A stretch of DNA of 64,000 nucleotides from JAIQFL01 sp035295745 (GTDB lineage Bacteria; Acidobacteriota; Terriglobia; Bryobacterales; Bryobacteraceae): positions 38,218 through 102,217 of the forward strand of contig DATGIL010000065.1 of the NCBI GenBank assembly GCA_035295745.1. Direction: 5' to 3'. The notes below the pieces were generated by a model. That model worked only from the letters and a program-made list of their open reading frames with translations. It was not told the DNA's origin and searched no databases. Position 1 is the first letter of the stretch; each line of letters begins with the position of its first letter. Below, piece by piece: positions 36,630 to 44,655 of this stretch. Position numbers and translations under genes: made by a program.

Positions 36630-37061
36630 ATGAGAATCGTCGGTATTTTTCTGCTGGCAGGCCTGGCCATGGCGCAGGCGCCCACTTACGAACCAATCGC
36701 GAGCACGTCACAACTGATGCAGGGAATGATCCAACCGGCCTCTCAAGCCATCACCGAATCGGCAAAGGATCCCGGACCGGCCGACAATCGAGCATGGCGG
36801 ACCGCGATGCTCCAAGGAATCATGCTGCAGGAGAGCGCCCAGTTGCTGAAGATGGGCAGCCGCGCCAAGGATCAGGACGGCTGGATGAAAGCGTGCCAGG
36901 CGCTCGGGGATGCCGGAGCCGCGGTGCAGAAGGCGGCTGCCGCAAAGGACGTTGCGGCCTATCAGGCGGCGGCCGGCGGCATCAACGCCACCTGCCAGGG
37001 ATGCCACAGCGTCTATCGCCAGCGCGGCCCCGGCAAGAAACAGGAACCGGCGAAGCAATAG
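36630..37061 (+). CDS. Exported cytochrome c'-like monoheme protein
   Basis: This 143-residue protein has a signal peptide (MRIVGIFLLAGLAMAQA), a four-helix-bundle-like body and one heme-binding motif (CQGCH) close to the C-terminus. That arrangement is typical of cytochrome c'/c-556 type proteins. An AAGGAGATCC ribosome-binding sequence precedes ATG 36,630. Four bases after the stop codon the two-hairpin element at 37,066 begins. Confidence 0.85.
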   Translation: MRIVGIFLLAGLAMAQAPTYEPIASTSQLMQGMIQPASQAITESAKDPGPADNRAWRTAMLQGIMLQESAQLLKMGSRAKDQDGWMKACQALGDAGAAVQKAAAAKDVAAYQAAAGGINATCQGCHSVYRQRGPGKKQEPAKQ

Positions 37062-37065
37062 AAAA

Positions 37066-37115
37066 GTGGCGCAGAGACTCCTCTCTGCCGTCTCGACATT
37101 CCTGTCGAGACTTTT
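37066..37115 (+). terminator. Two-hairpin 3' element, single copy
   Basis: It starts four bases after the cytochrome gene stop with GTGGC, followed by hairpin 1 (GCAGAGA-CTCC-TCTCTGC, 37071-37088). Hairpin 2 follows (GTCTCGAC-ATTCCT-GTCGAGAC, 37090-37111) and then TTTT. It has the form of an intrinsic terminator preceded by an extra stem-loop. Related copies with changed but still pairing bases are at 45,606-45,743. Confidence 0.7.
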
Positions 37116-37409
37116 CGAGGCCGCACCACGTCCGCCCGGCGAAAGCATTTCCAAACTTGGATCCGGCTTGACCAAGCCCAGGAGATACTACAGCCCTATT
37201 CCTCAAATAACTGTCTGGGGCAGTGGTTGTTATAAAGCCATTCCGATTTTGGGGCGCCGGTTGCCGCGATCGTTCGCTTCTTATGTTGCCCTCAGGCGGC
37301 TTACAAAGCCGTCCGCAGCCGAGCTGGGTCTACGATAAGGTGGTGGAGGTTTCGCGCCGCCGAACTTAGTACACCGTTTCGGAAATATGGTCTCGTATTT
37401 TTTTGGAAA

Positions 37410-37610
37410 GAACACTCCCTTACGGTCGTGGCTCGTAACCTACTCAAATACGTTTCGCGCGATACGTGTGCTTGCGAGCCGCGCGCGTAAACAAGCGATG
37501 CCTCATCGTATGGGGCAGGCGCTCCCGTATTTTTCACAGCTTCTTACGGTCGTGGGCTCGTAACCTACCCCAAAACATTCACGGGATACTGGCACTTGCG
37601 AGGTACTTAG
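37410..37610. repeat. Intergenic repeat cluster 3
   Basis: One full and one decayed unit of the dispersed family. They show CACTCCCTTACGGTCGTGGC, TCGCGCGATACGTGTGCTTG, GAGCCGCGCGCGTAAACAAG and ATTTTTCACAGCTTCTTACG. The second copy (from about 37,545) has lost most of the GAGCCGCGCG part. It has the same orientation as clusters 1, 4 and 5. Confidence 0.8.
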
Positions 37611-37633
37611 CTGCCGCGCAGGACGCGCCGCGC

Positions 37634-38032
37634 CTACTTTCGCCGCATTTTTTCCGCAAGACGCGTGGCGAATTTGGCGACGTTGATGATGCCTCTCTCG
37701 TGCGTGCCTTCACCGATTACTTCATCTTCCGTTCTAGCCGTCACCTGGAACAGCACCCGGCGATCCTCCGCACTGATGATCTCCGACCGGAACGTGACCA
37801 CAGTCCCGATTGGGGCCGCCGCCAGATGGCTGATGTTGACCTTGGTGCCAACCGTGTCGTATCCGGCTTCCAAAAGAGGCAGCACCAGATTGCGAGAGGT
37901 CCACTCCATGTAACGAATCATCTGCGGCGTGGCAAGGACCCTCGCCTCTTCCATCTCCAGGAAGCTGATCGCCACGTCCGAGGTGACGAGTAACTGAGTT
38001 TCGAGCGCGGCACCGATCTTGATGTTGTGCAT
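37634..38032 (-). CDS. Thioesterase family protein (FlK-like hot-dog fold)
   Basis: The 132-residue protein reads as a single hot-dog domain: VTSDVAISFLEMEEARVLAT, MEWTSRNLVLPLLEAGYDTV, and VNISHLAAAPIGTVVTFRSE, with the histidine and glutamate typical of fluoroacetyl-CoA-thioesterase-like proteins, then GEGTHERGIINVAKF. It probably hydrolyses a short acyl-CoA; the substrate is unknown. Translation starts at ATG 38,032. Confidence 0.85.
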   Translation of the reverse strand: MHNIKIGAALETQLLVTSDVAISFLEMEEARVLATPQMIRYMEWTSRNLVLPLLEAGYDTVGTKVNISHLAAAPIGTVVTFRSEIISAEDRRVLFQVTARTEDEVIGEGTHERGIINVAKFATRLAEKMRRK

Positions 38033-38107
38033 AGTCAGGGGGTCGATCCAGGAAGGGCTCCTATCATGGCTCGCCCTCCCAGTTCGAAAGTGGATGGTAG
38101 CTGTGGA

Positions 38108-38989
38108 TCAGGCGGACGCGAGACCCGCAAGCACTCCCCGCATGTAGCTGAACGAACGCTGCATGCCGGGCATCGGATTCTTGTCGTTGATCTCGTATTC
38201 CAGGTTGACGCAGCCCTGATACCCCATCTTCTTCAACTGCTTGAAGATGCCGGGGAACGGCATATCGCCGTCGCCGCAATCGCACTGGCTCTCTCTGGAA
38301 GTGAAGTCGCGCAAGTCCTTGACGTGCATGTCGAACAGACGATCACCGGCCTCGCCCACGGTCTTCACGACGTCGACGCCGGTGCGCGCCGAGTGTCCCA
38401 CATCCATACAGAGTCCGCAGCGGCCGTCGAGGCCCCGCACCACTTCCAGCACAGACTGCGGCGTGGGGAACTGCTTGTCCTCGGGTCCATGATTGTGGAT
38501 CGCGATCCGGATGTTGTACTCCTTCACCAGCGACTCGATCATCTTGATGTTCTCGTGCATGGGCGCGCAGACCATCATAGGCATTCCGGCCGCCTTGGCG
38601 TATTCGAAGTGGGGACGGAGACCTTCGACGGTGGTCTCCTTCATGTCGACGTTTCCACCGCTCGTGATCGTGAACCCGGCGTCGATAAACTCCTTGGCGG
38701 CTGCCCGCACGGACTCAAGGGACGCGTACTCCTTGGCTCCCGCCTGGATCTCCGCTTTCGTGCTCTTCTGCGCCAGGTGGACTTCCTTGATGCTGAGCCA
38801 AGGCGTCTGCAAGGTCTTCATCATCTCGATGGCTTTGGCGCGGTCGAAGCTGCGCAAGGAATAGCTGGCGATGCCCAGTTTGATTCCCCACGGGGCAGGT
38901 TCGATTCGGGCGGAGGCGGGGTTTACCCCGGCCGCGCCCAGTCCCACGATTCCGGCTGCGCTCAGAAAGCTGCGGCGGGTGGTCGGCAT
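38108..38989 (-). CDS. Tat-exported sugar phosphate isomerase/epimerase-like TIM barrel
   Basis: The 293-residue protein starts MPTTRRSFLSAAGIVGLGAA, a clear twin-arginine signal. The AP-endonuclease-2-type barrel shows KLGIASYSLRSF, IAIHNHGPEDKQF, GLCMDVGHSARTG, MHVKDL and GCVNLEYE, matching metal-ligand positions of the family. It is the second exported enzyme of this superfamily in the window (the other is at 5,564), but the two differ in sequence and belong to different subgroups. Substrate unknown. Confidence 0.9.
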   Translation of the reverse strand: MPTTRRSFLSAAGIVGLGAAGVNPASARIEPAPWGIKLGIASYSLRSFDRAKAIEMMKTLQTPWLSIKEVHLAQKSTKAEIQAGAKEYASLESVRAAAKEFIDAGFTITSGGNVDMKETTVEGLRPHFEYAKAAGMPMMVCAPMHENIKMIESLVKEYNIRIAIHNHGPEDKQFPTPQSVLEVVRGLDGRCGLCMDVGHSARTGVDVVKTVGEAGDRLFDMHVKDLRDFTSRESQCDCGDGDMPFPGIFKQLKKMGYQGCVNLEYEINDKNPMPGMQRSFSYMRGVLAGLASA

Positions 38990-39058
38990 GAAAGCACTCC
39001 TTTGTCTGGCAACGGTAAATCCAATTCTACCGCTGCCAGTAGGGTTCGGAGTGGAGAG

Positions 39059-41509
39059 CTACTCTGAGCGGAGTGCCTGCATCACGTCGACGCGAGCGGC
39101 GCGGGCGGCTGGAACCACACTCGCCACCACCGCGGCGCCCATCAGAATCGCGGCTGAAGCGGCCACCACCAACGCATCGGGCATACGGACATCCGGGAAG
39201 TAGCTGGCGGCAAGGCGCGCCAAGACGTATCCGCCGATCGCGCCCGCTGCGATTCCCAGTCCCGCCATCACCGCGCCCTCGCTGAGCACGCCAGCCAGCA
39301 GGCGGCGCGGCTCCGACCCGATCGCCAGGCGAATCCCGAACTCGCGCGTGCGGCCGCTCACCGAGAATGCCAGCACCCCGGCCACGCCGACCACGGCGAT
39401 CGCCAGCGCCACCGCCGCGAATCCTCCGAAAACCAGCGCGTTCAGACGATCCGGCGTCAGCACTTCAGCGCGAATGTCTTCCAACGTCGCAGCGCGTTCC
39501 ACTACCTGATCCGTGGAGAGGTCCCGGATAATACGCGTCACGGGGATGACGAGCGCGTACGGATTCGAGCGCACGTGTACGAAGAGCCGCCCGCCGCCGA
39601 ACTCCTGTTCGAAAGGATGATAGATACTCAACGTCGGGCCGGGCACCACGTTTTCGTCGTCGATGTCCGCCGCGACCCCCACGATGCGGCGCGGTGTCGT
39701 TTTGACGTCGATGAACTTCATCACGGGGTCGGTCCACATGACGTGGCGGTTGACCGCATCCTGATTCGGAAACATGCGTTGCGCGAGGCTTTGGCTCACA
39801 ATCACGACGTTCTCGCTGTCGCGGCGATCGCTATCATTGAAATCGCGCCCTGCGATGATCGGGACGCCGAGCGAGGCAAAGAAGCCGGGCGAGATGCTGC
39901 GGAAACGGGCACGCGGATCCTCCTCGCCGGCTGCGCGGACGTGCCCATCGGCGGAGAATTCGAATCCCGGTCCGAAATTGCCGGCATCGCGCCACGGCAC
40001 GGTGGTCCCGATGGAGGCGCGATCCACCCCCGGCAGTTCGCCAATGCGACGCACCGCCTCGCGGTAGAATCCATTGACTTGGTCCGGTGTGCGGCCGTAC
40101 GACATCACAGGTACGTTGATCGCGAGTACGTTGCGGGTATCGAAGCCGGTCTGCACCGCTTGCAGCGAAAGCAGCGTCTTGAGGAGCATGCTGGCGCCGG
40201 CGAGCAGTACGAAACAGGCGGCGATCTGGGTCACCGCGAAGATGCGCTGGCGCCCGGCAGTGTTGCCCGTGGTGCGGAAACTGCCGCTCGACAGACCGTG
40301 CGCCGAACTCGCCGTGGGCAGTCGCGGAACGAATGCCAATAAGACGGATGCGATGATGGCCAGGCCAGCGCCCACCCACAGCATGCTGGAATCGACCGTG
40401 AGATCGAGTGCCCGCACCGAAAAGCGCGACGCGTAGCGTGCCAGCAGAGAGACCATCGGACGCGCGCTCAGCACTCCCAGAGCGGCCCCTGTGCCACAGA
40501 GGAGGAGCGACTCGGCCAGCAGCGTGCGGCGCAGGATCGTCGTGCCTGCGCCAAGTGCGGCACGGATGGCCAACTCGCCTTCGCGCCGCACGGTGCGGGC
40601 GAGAATGAGGTTGGCCACATTCGAGCATGCAATGACGAAGACCAGAATCGACGCTGCGAGCAGCACCAACAACACGGTTCGTGCGCTCGAAGTAATCTGG
40701 TCGCGGAGGCGCATGGCCTCGATGCGGAAGTCGGCTTTCGCCGAGTAGGCCTCGGGATGCGCCTTCACCATAGCCCCGTGTACCGCTCGCAACTCGGCGC
40801 GGGCCTGATCGAGGTCCACTCCCGGCGCCAGGCGCGCGAACAACTCCGTCATGCGGTGAACGCGTCCCTGGACCATGGTCGCGGAGAGATGATGCGGGCT
40901 GGTCACGATGTTGGCGATGATCTCGGTCTCGGCGGGATAGGGCACCGACGGCTCCAGCACTCCGACGATCGTGGCGGAACGCGTGCCCAGGCGGACGGTC
41001 TTGCCGAGCACCGAAGGATCGCTATTCAGGGCCTTAGTCCAGAAGTGCCAGGTTAGGACGACGGCGCCGGCCGCGGATGGGCCGTCGTCGCGCATGTCGA
41101 GAAGACGTCCGAGCACCGGGTGGAGTCCCATCACATCGAAATAGGTTCCGCCGACCACCCCGGCACGGACCTCGCGGGGCTCACCGAGTCCCACCATCGT
41201 GAATCCGATCTGCGAAAAGTCGCCAAAGGCGGAGAGCGTTTTGATCCCGGCGCGCAGGTCCTGGAGCTCTGGCACGGAAAAGGCGGCATTGTCGGCGCCG
41301 ATTCCTTTTGCGGTCTGGCGGATATAGATCAGACGGTCCTCGTCGCGATTGACCAGGGGTCGCAAAAGCACCCCGCGCACCACGCTAAAGATGGCGGCAT
41401 TGGCGCCGATTCCGAGGGCCAGGGTCAGCACCACGGTGATGGTGAGTCCTTTGGTGCGCAGAAGCGAACGAATGGCAAATTTCAAGTCGCGCAGGAACGT
41501 CTCGGTCAT
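39059..41509 (-). CDS. ADOP-type ABC transporter permease (second copy)
   Basis: This 816-residue protein has the same duplicated MacB/FtsX layout as the gene at 10,146. It reads FLRDLKFAIRSLLRTKGLTI, then LTLALGIGANAAIFSVV in the first helix, a periplasmic domain, NLILARTVRREGELAIRAAL, a second periplasmic domain and the terminal TREFGIRLAIGSEPRRLLAG. The sequences differ strongly from each other, so this is not a recent duplicate. No ATPase is adjacent. Confidence 0.9.
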   Translation of the reverse strand: MTETFLRDLKFAIRSLLRTKGLTITVVLTLALGIGANAAIFSVVRGVLLRPLVNRDEDRLIYIRQTAKGIGADNAAFSVPELQDLRAGIKTLSAFGDFSQIGFTMVGLGEPREVRAGVVGGTYFDVMGLHPVLGRLLDMRDDGPSAAGAVVLTWHFWTKALNSDPSVLGKTVRLGTRSATIVGVLEPSVPYPAETEIIANIVTSPHHLSATMVQGRVHRMTELFARLAPGVDLDQARAELRAVHGAMVKAHPEAYSAKADFRIEAMRLRDQITSSARTVLLVLLAASILVFVIACSNVANLILARTVRREGELAIRAALGAGTTILRRTLLAESLLLCGTGAALGVLSARPMVSLLARYASRFSVRALDLTVDSSMLWVGAGLAIIASVLLAFVPRLPTASSAHGLSSGSFRTTGNTAGRQRIFAVTQIAACFVLLAGASMLLKTLLSLQAVQTGFDTRNVLAINVPVMSYGRTPDQVNGFYREAVRRIGELPGVDRASIGTTVPWRDAGNFGPGFEFSADGHVRAAGEEDPRARFRSISPGFFASLGVPIIAGRDFNDSDRRDSENVVIVSQSLAQRMFPNQDAVNRHVMWTDPVMKFIDVKTTPRRIVGVAADIDDENVVPGPTLSIYHPFEQEFGGGRLFVHVRSNPYALVIPVTRIIRDLSTDQVVERAATLEDIRAEVLTPDRLNALVFGGFAAVALAIAVVGVAGVLAFSVSGRTREFGIRLAIGSEPRRLLAGVLSEGAVMAGLGIAAGAIGGYVLARLAASYFPDVRMPDALVVAASAAILMGAAVVASVVPAARAARVDVMQALRSE

Positions 41510-41624
41510 GGATCTATCTTTCCTTTCACCCTATAGTCGAACCGGGGATATCGAAATCGACATCAATTTCGCACAAATTTCGGAGGCGCCGCGTTGCGGC
41601 ATTCCTCTACACTTTCGACCGAAT

Positions 41625-41690
41625 TCTGGGGACAGGCTACGTAACTCCCGAATTGTCCTGAATTCGGGAGTTACGTAGCCTGTCCCCAGA
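41625..41690. repeat. Perfect 30-bp inverted repeat with 6-base loop
   Basis: The left arm (41625-41654) begins TCTGGGGACAGGCTACGTAA and continues CTCCCGAATT. The loop is GTCCTG, and the right arm (41661-41690) is the exact reverse complement. Elements beginning (T)GGGGACAG and forming hairpins are widespread REP-like sequences often mobilised by IS200-like RAYT transposases; no transposase is nearby. It lies 24 bases after the ArsR stop and may terminate that operon. Confidence 0.85.
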
Positions 41691-41714
41691 TCTCCGCCCG
41701 TTTTGCGGAGTATC

Positions 41715-42062
41715 TCAACGCGTCTCGCCCTCGATGACGGCTTGGAGGCGCGACAGCGCCTCATCCCATTGCCGCGAGATCTGATCCAGGTACCGACGCG
41801 CCTGCTCCAACTGCTCGTGCTTCAATTCCCAAAGCTGCTCGCGTCCCTGACGAAAGCCGTGCACCAACCCAACTCCCGCCAGAACGTGGAGATGCTTCGT
41901 GATCGCCTGCCGCGTAACCGGCGACCCCGCAGACAATTGCGTGATCGAGAGCGGCTCTCCGCCGCACAGACGAGCGACCAACTGCAAACGGGTCCGATCT
42001 CCCAGAGCCGCGAAGATCGGCGCTGAATTTGTCAATTCTGCGCTATTTAGCTGTCCCAACAT
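41715..42062 (-). CDS. ArsR family transcriptional regulator
   Basis: The 115-residue winged-helix protein reads IFAALGDRTRLQLVARLCGG, then LSAGSPVTRQAITKHLHVL (recognition helix) and GREQLWELKHEQL (wing). It lacks the metal-binding cysteine motif of arsenic-sensing members and belongs to the group linked to SRPBCC proteins. Its start overlaps the end of the SRPBCC gene by 20 bases, so the pair is co-translated. Two matching operator-like sites lie at the operon promoter. Confidence 0.92.
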   Translation of the reverse strand: MLGQLNSAELTNSAPIFAALGDRTRLQLVARLCGGEPLSITQLSAGSPVTRQAITKHLHVLAGVGLVHGFRQGREQLWELKHEQLEQARRYLDQISRQWDEALSRLQAVIEGETR

Positions 42063-42504
42063 ACCGCTCGAGGGATTCCGTCTGCTGGTCCCAACCCTGG
42101 TTGTTATCCTTATAAACGCCCGCCCGCCGGGCCAGTGAGATCTGGTCGAAGCCCGTCTCTACCACCGTCAGCAGGGTCCCGCCATCGGCGTCCTCCAGGC
42201 GGAACTCCACCAGCGTGGTCGGCTCCTTGGAGTAATCCACGTCCAGCTTCGGAGCACCAGGGTGCCACCGCCACGACAGCAGAACACCGGGCTCCATCCG
42301 CTCAATCGTCGCGTACACCACCATGCCCTGGTAGCCTTTCTTGGTGGCCGTCATGCGCACGCGAGCGCCAGGCTCGAACTTAGCGTCGCATTCCACGCCG
42401 AACCATTTCGAGAACTCCTCAACATCGGCGAGGGCTCGCCAGACGCGGTCACGCGGAACACGCAGCAGAATCCGCTTCTCGATATTGGACATTTCCGCAG
42501 GCAT
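42043..42504 (-). CDS. SRPBCC (AHSA1-like) domain protein
   Basis: The roughly 153-residue protein reads as an Activator-of-Hsp90-homologue-like START fold: RILLRVPRDRVWRALADVEE, FSKWFGVECDAKFEPGARVR and TLLTVVETGFDQI. It is first in an operon with ArsR. The start is uncertain among ATG 42,507, 42,504 and 42,492; all leave the domain complete. SRPBCC proteins bind hydrophobic ligands, so it may sense or remove the inducing compound. Confidence 0.85.
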   Translation of the reverse strand: MPAEMSNIEKRILLRVPRDRVWRALADVEEFSKWFGVECDAKFEPGARVRMTATKKGYQGMVVYATIERMEPGVLLSWRWHPGAPKLDVDYSKEPTTLVEFRLEDADGGTLLTVVETGFDQISLARRAGVYKDNNQGWDQQTESLERYVGTAK

Positions 42505-42508
42505 CATG

Positions 42509-42526
42509 TGCAACTCTATGGTTGCA
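42509..42526. promoter_or_regulatory. ArsR operator candidate, proximal
   Basis: TGCAAC-TCTATG-GTTGCA, an inverted repeat directly before the SRPBCC start codon. It shares both half-sites with the distal site at 42,551, 42 bases away centre to centre (about four helical turns). Confidence 0.65.
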
Positions 42527-42555
42527 TATTAAACCGAACGCCGCCCGAAATGCAA
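42526..42555 (-). promoter_or_regulatory. Promoter of the SRPBCC-ArsR operon
   Basis: On the minus strand TTGCAT (-35 like, 42555-42550) and TAATAT (-10 like, 42531-42526) are separated by 18 bases. The -35 lies inside the distal operator and the -10 touches the proximal one, which would place the transcription start within the proximal operator. Confidence 0.5.
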
Positions 42556-42568
42556 CTAAAAAGTTGCA
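42551..42568. promoter_or_regulatory. ArsR operator candidate, distal
   Basis: TGCAACT-AAAA-AGTTGCA, a perfect inverted repeat overlapping the predicted -35 of the SRPBCC-ArsR promoter. It lies 17 bases before the stop of the fused transporter gene. Confidence 0.65.
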
Positions 42569-42585
42569 CATTTTCTCGCCGCCGC

Positions 42586-44655
42586 TTAAAAATCGAACTG
42601 GTCGATGTTGGCCTTATTGAAGATCAGAGGATTCCCCAGAATCACCTGGTCGGTGCGGATCTCAATCCGACCCAGGCGGCCCGCCTGGAAGCTCGTAGCT
42701 CCCGACGGAATCCGATTCTGGGACAACATCGCCGCCGTGTACACCGTGAGGTAACCGAGATCGCGCGTGTTCCACAGGACCACGGCCTGCACGTTCCCAT
42801 CATGGACATAGCGCTTGCATAGATTGGGCAGCGACAAACCAATCACATCTACATCTTTGCGGCCGGACTGCTTCACCGCCTCTCCCGAGCCCGGGACCGC
42901 GGGGGCCGCGATATCCATGATCAGCCGCACATTGGGATAGACCTTGAGCACCGTCTGGGTTTCGGCGAACGCCTTGTCGCGATCGTCATCGCTCGGGCGG
43001 ACGGTCACGAGCTTCATCTCCGGGTACCTGGCCAGACGCTTCTTAATGAAGTCAATCCAGAGATTTTGATTCGCCGCACTCAGCGCGCCCGTCACAATCA
43101 CGAAGCCGCCCTTGGAGCCGAGCAGCCGTGCCGCTTCGTCCGTAAGTGTGTTCGCGATTCCTTCGGGCGTCGCCTGATTGACGAAGTAATCGCGCGCGTC
43201 AGGCTCTGCATCGGCGTCCCAAGTTACGACTTTGATGCCGTGCTCGCGAGCTTTGCGGAGCACCGTGGAAATGCCCGCCTGATTCTCCACGCTCACGGCG
43301 ATGGCGTCCACATGGCGGGTAATCCAGCCCTCCACCACTTCGTTCTGTTTGGCGGGGTCGAGCCCGGTGGGTCCATCCCAAATCAGCTCGACATTGGTCT
43401 CGCGCGCGGCCTCTTCGGCGCCGGCGCGGCAACTTACGAAGTACGGATCGCCTTTGGCTTTCGGCATCACCGCAATTACGGGACGGTGACCGCCGGCAGC
43501 GGCAGGCGCGGTTGTGGGAGCATCGCCGCCTCGCAGCGAGTGCACCAGCCACACATTGGTGCCCGCGACAATCAGAGATCCGGCCAGAACCACCGCGCAG
43601 AGCACGGCAAGTTGAGTATTCCTCATGGGAGGTTCTTCCTCGATAGTAGTGAAGTGCGCGACCGCCGCGGCGACTGCGGGACGCGTGGTTCGCAAGCGGC
43701 CGATGGCGATCGTCGCGATCAGGACGGTGCCCGTGAGCACGCCGGTCAGTTCGGAGGGTAGCGCTGCCAGCCGCAGTCCGTTTTGCAGCACCGAGATCGA
43801 AAACAGGCCGAAGAGCGTGCCCCACACCGTGCCTCGCCCGCCGAAAACCGAGGTGCCGCCCAGCACGACCGCGGTGATCGCCGCCAGTTCGTATCCCGTT
43901 CCAGCATTGGACTTCGCCTGCCCCAGGTGGGCAACGTAGATAATGGCCGCGAGGCTCGACACCAGACCGCTCAACAGGTAACAGAGCGCGGTGCGCCGCT
44001 CCACGCGAACGCCCGCGTAACGCGCGCCGGCCGCATTGAATCCGATCACATATAAGGTGCGCCCGATGACTGACCTGTGGAGCAGAATGGCATATCCCGC
44101 CAGCACCAACAGAAAAATGGGGAATTGCACCGGCACGACGCCCCACAGATATCCCTGGCCAAGCTGCAAAAACCAACTGGGGAAACCGCTATAGTTCACC
44201 GCGCCGTGCGTCAGGCCTTCGGCGATCCCGCGGAACATCGAGAACGAACCCAGGGTCACGATGATCGGAGGAATGCGCAGACGCGTGATCAGCACCGCAT
44301 TGAGCGCTCCGCCGGCGGCGCCCAGCAGTAACGCCACCAGTACCGCGGCGGCGATCGGCCATCCCCAATCGCGCCAGGCGGCGCCGAAGACCACCGCTGC
44401 CAGTCCCATCATCGAACCCACCGAGAGATCGATACCGCCGGTGATCATGACGGGCGTCAGCGCCAATGCCAGCAGTCCCAGTTCCACGCTGAGGCGAATC
44501 ACCTCGAAGAAATTGCTCCACGAGAAGAAGTTCTCGCCGAGCACGGAGAATGCGGCGATCTCCACCGCGAGGGCCAGCAGCAATACCCATTCGCTATTGG
44601 GAAACCAGCGCTCGCGCCAGGATCTATGCTCGGCCAGCGGCAAGGTTGCCTGCAT
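42586..44655 (-). CDS. Sugar ABC permease fused to its periplasmic binding protein
   Basis: One 689-residue frame joins two proteins. Residues 1-330 are an RbsC-type permease (VMITGGIDLSVGSMMGLAAV, VVLGGTSVFGGRGTVWGTLF). Residues from about 343 form an RhaS/LsrB-like binding protein with its own signal-like helix (AVLCAVVLAGSLIVAGTNVW), then VIAVMPKAKGDPYF, VNQATPEGIANTL, GALSAANQN and AVVLWNTRDLGYLTVYTAA. An internal ATG at 43,626 preceded by GAGGAAG could also start a separate binding protein. The start overlaps the upstream permease gene by 32 bases. Substrate likely a rhamnose- or AI-2-like sugar. Confidence 0.88.
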   Translation of the reverse strand: MQATLPLAEHRSWRERWFPNSEWVLLLALAVEIAAFSVLGENFFSWSNFFEVIRLSVELGLLALALTPVMITGGIDLSVGSMMGLAAVVFGAAWRDWGWPIAAAVLVALLLGAAGGALNAVLITRLRIPPIIVTLGSFSMFRGIAEGLTHGAVNYSGFPSWFLQLGQGYLWGVVPVQFPIFLLVLAGYAILLHRSVIGRTLYVIGFNAAGARYAGVRVERRTALCYLLSGLVSSLAAIIYVAHLGQAKSNAGTGYELAAITAVVLGGTSVFGGRGTVWGTLFGLFSISVLQNGLRLAALPSELTGVLTGTVLIATIAIGRLRTTRPAVAAAVAHFTTIEEEPPMRNTQLAVLCAVVLAGSLIVAGTNVWLVHSLRGGDAPTTAPAAAGGHRPVIAVMPKAKGDPYFVSCRAGAEEAARETNVELIWDGPTGLDPAKQNEVVEGWITRHVDAIAVSVENQAGISTVLRKAREHGIKVVTWDADAEPDARDYFVNQATPEGIANTLTDEAARLLGSKGGFVIVTGALSAANQNLWIDFIKKRLARYPEMKLVTVRPSDDDRDKAFAETQTVLKVYPNVRLIMDIAAPAVPGSGEAVKQSGRKDVDVIGLSLPNLCKRYVHDGNVQAVVLWNTRDLGYLTVYTAAMLSQNRIPSGATSFQAGRLGRIEIRTDQVILGNPLIFNKANIDQFDF

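Larger units (their letters stand above)
37062..37633. other. 572-base gene-free region between convergent genes
   Basis: The first 54 bases hold the two-hairpin element and 37410-37610 holds repeat cluster 3. In 37116-37409 I see no gene, RNA gene or recognisable element. Confidence 0.5.

Noticed and set aside
37116..37409. tRNA or other structured RNA gene
   Set aside because: No cloverleaf, T-loop GTTCGA-type or acceptor pairing could be found by eye on either strand.
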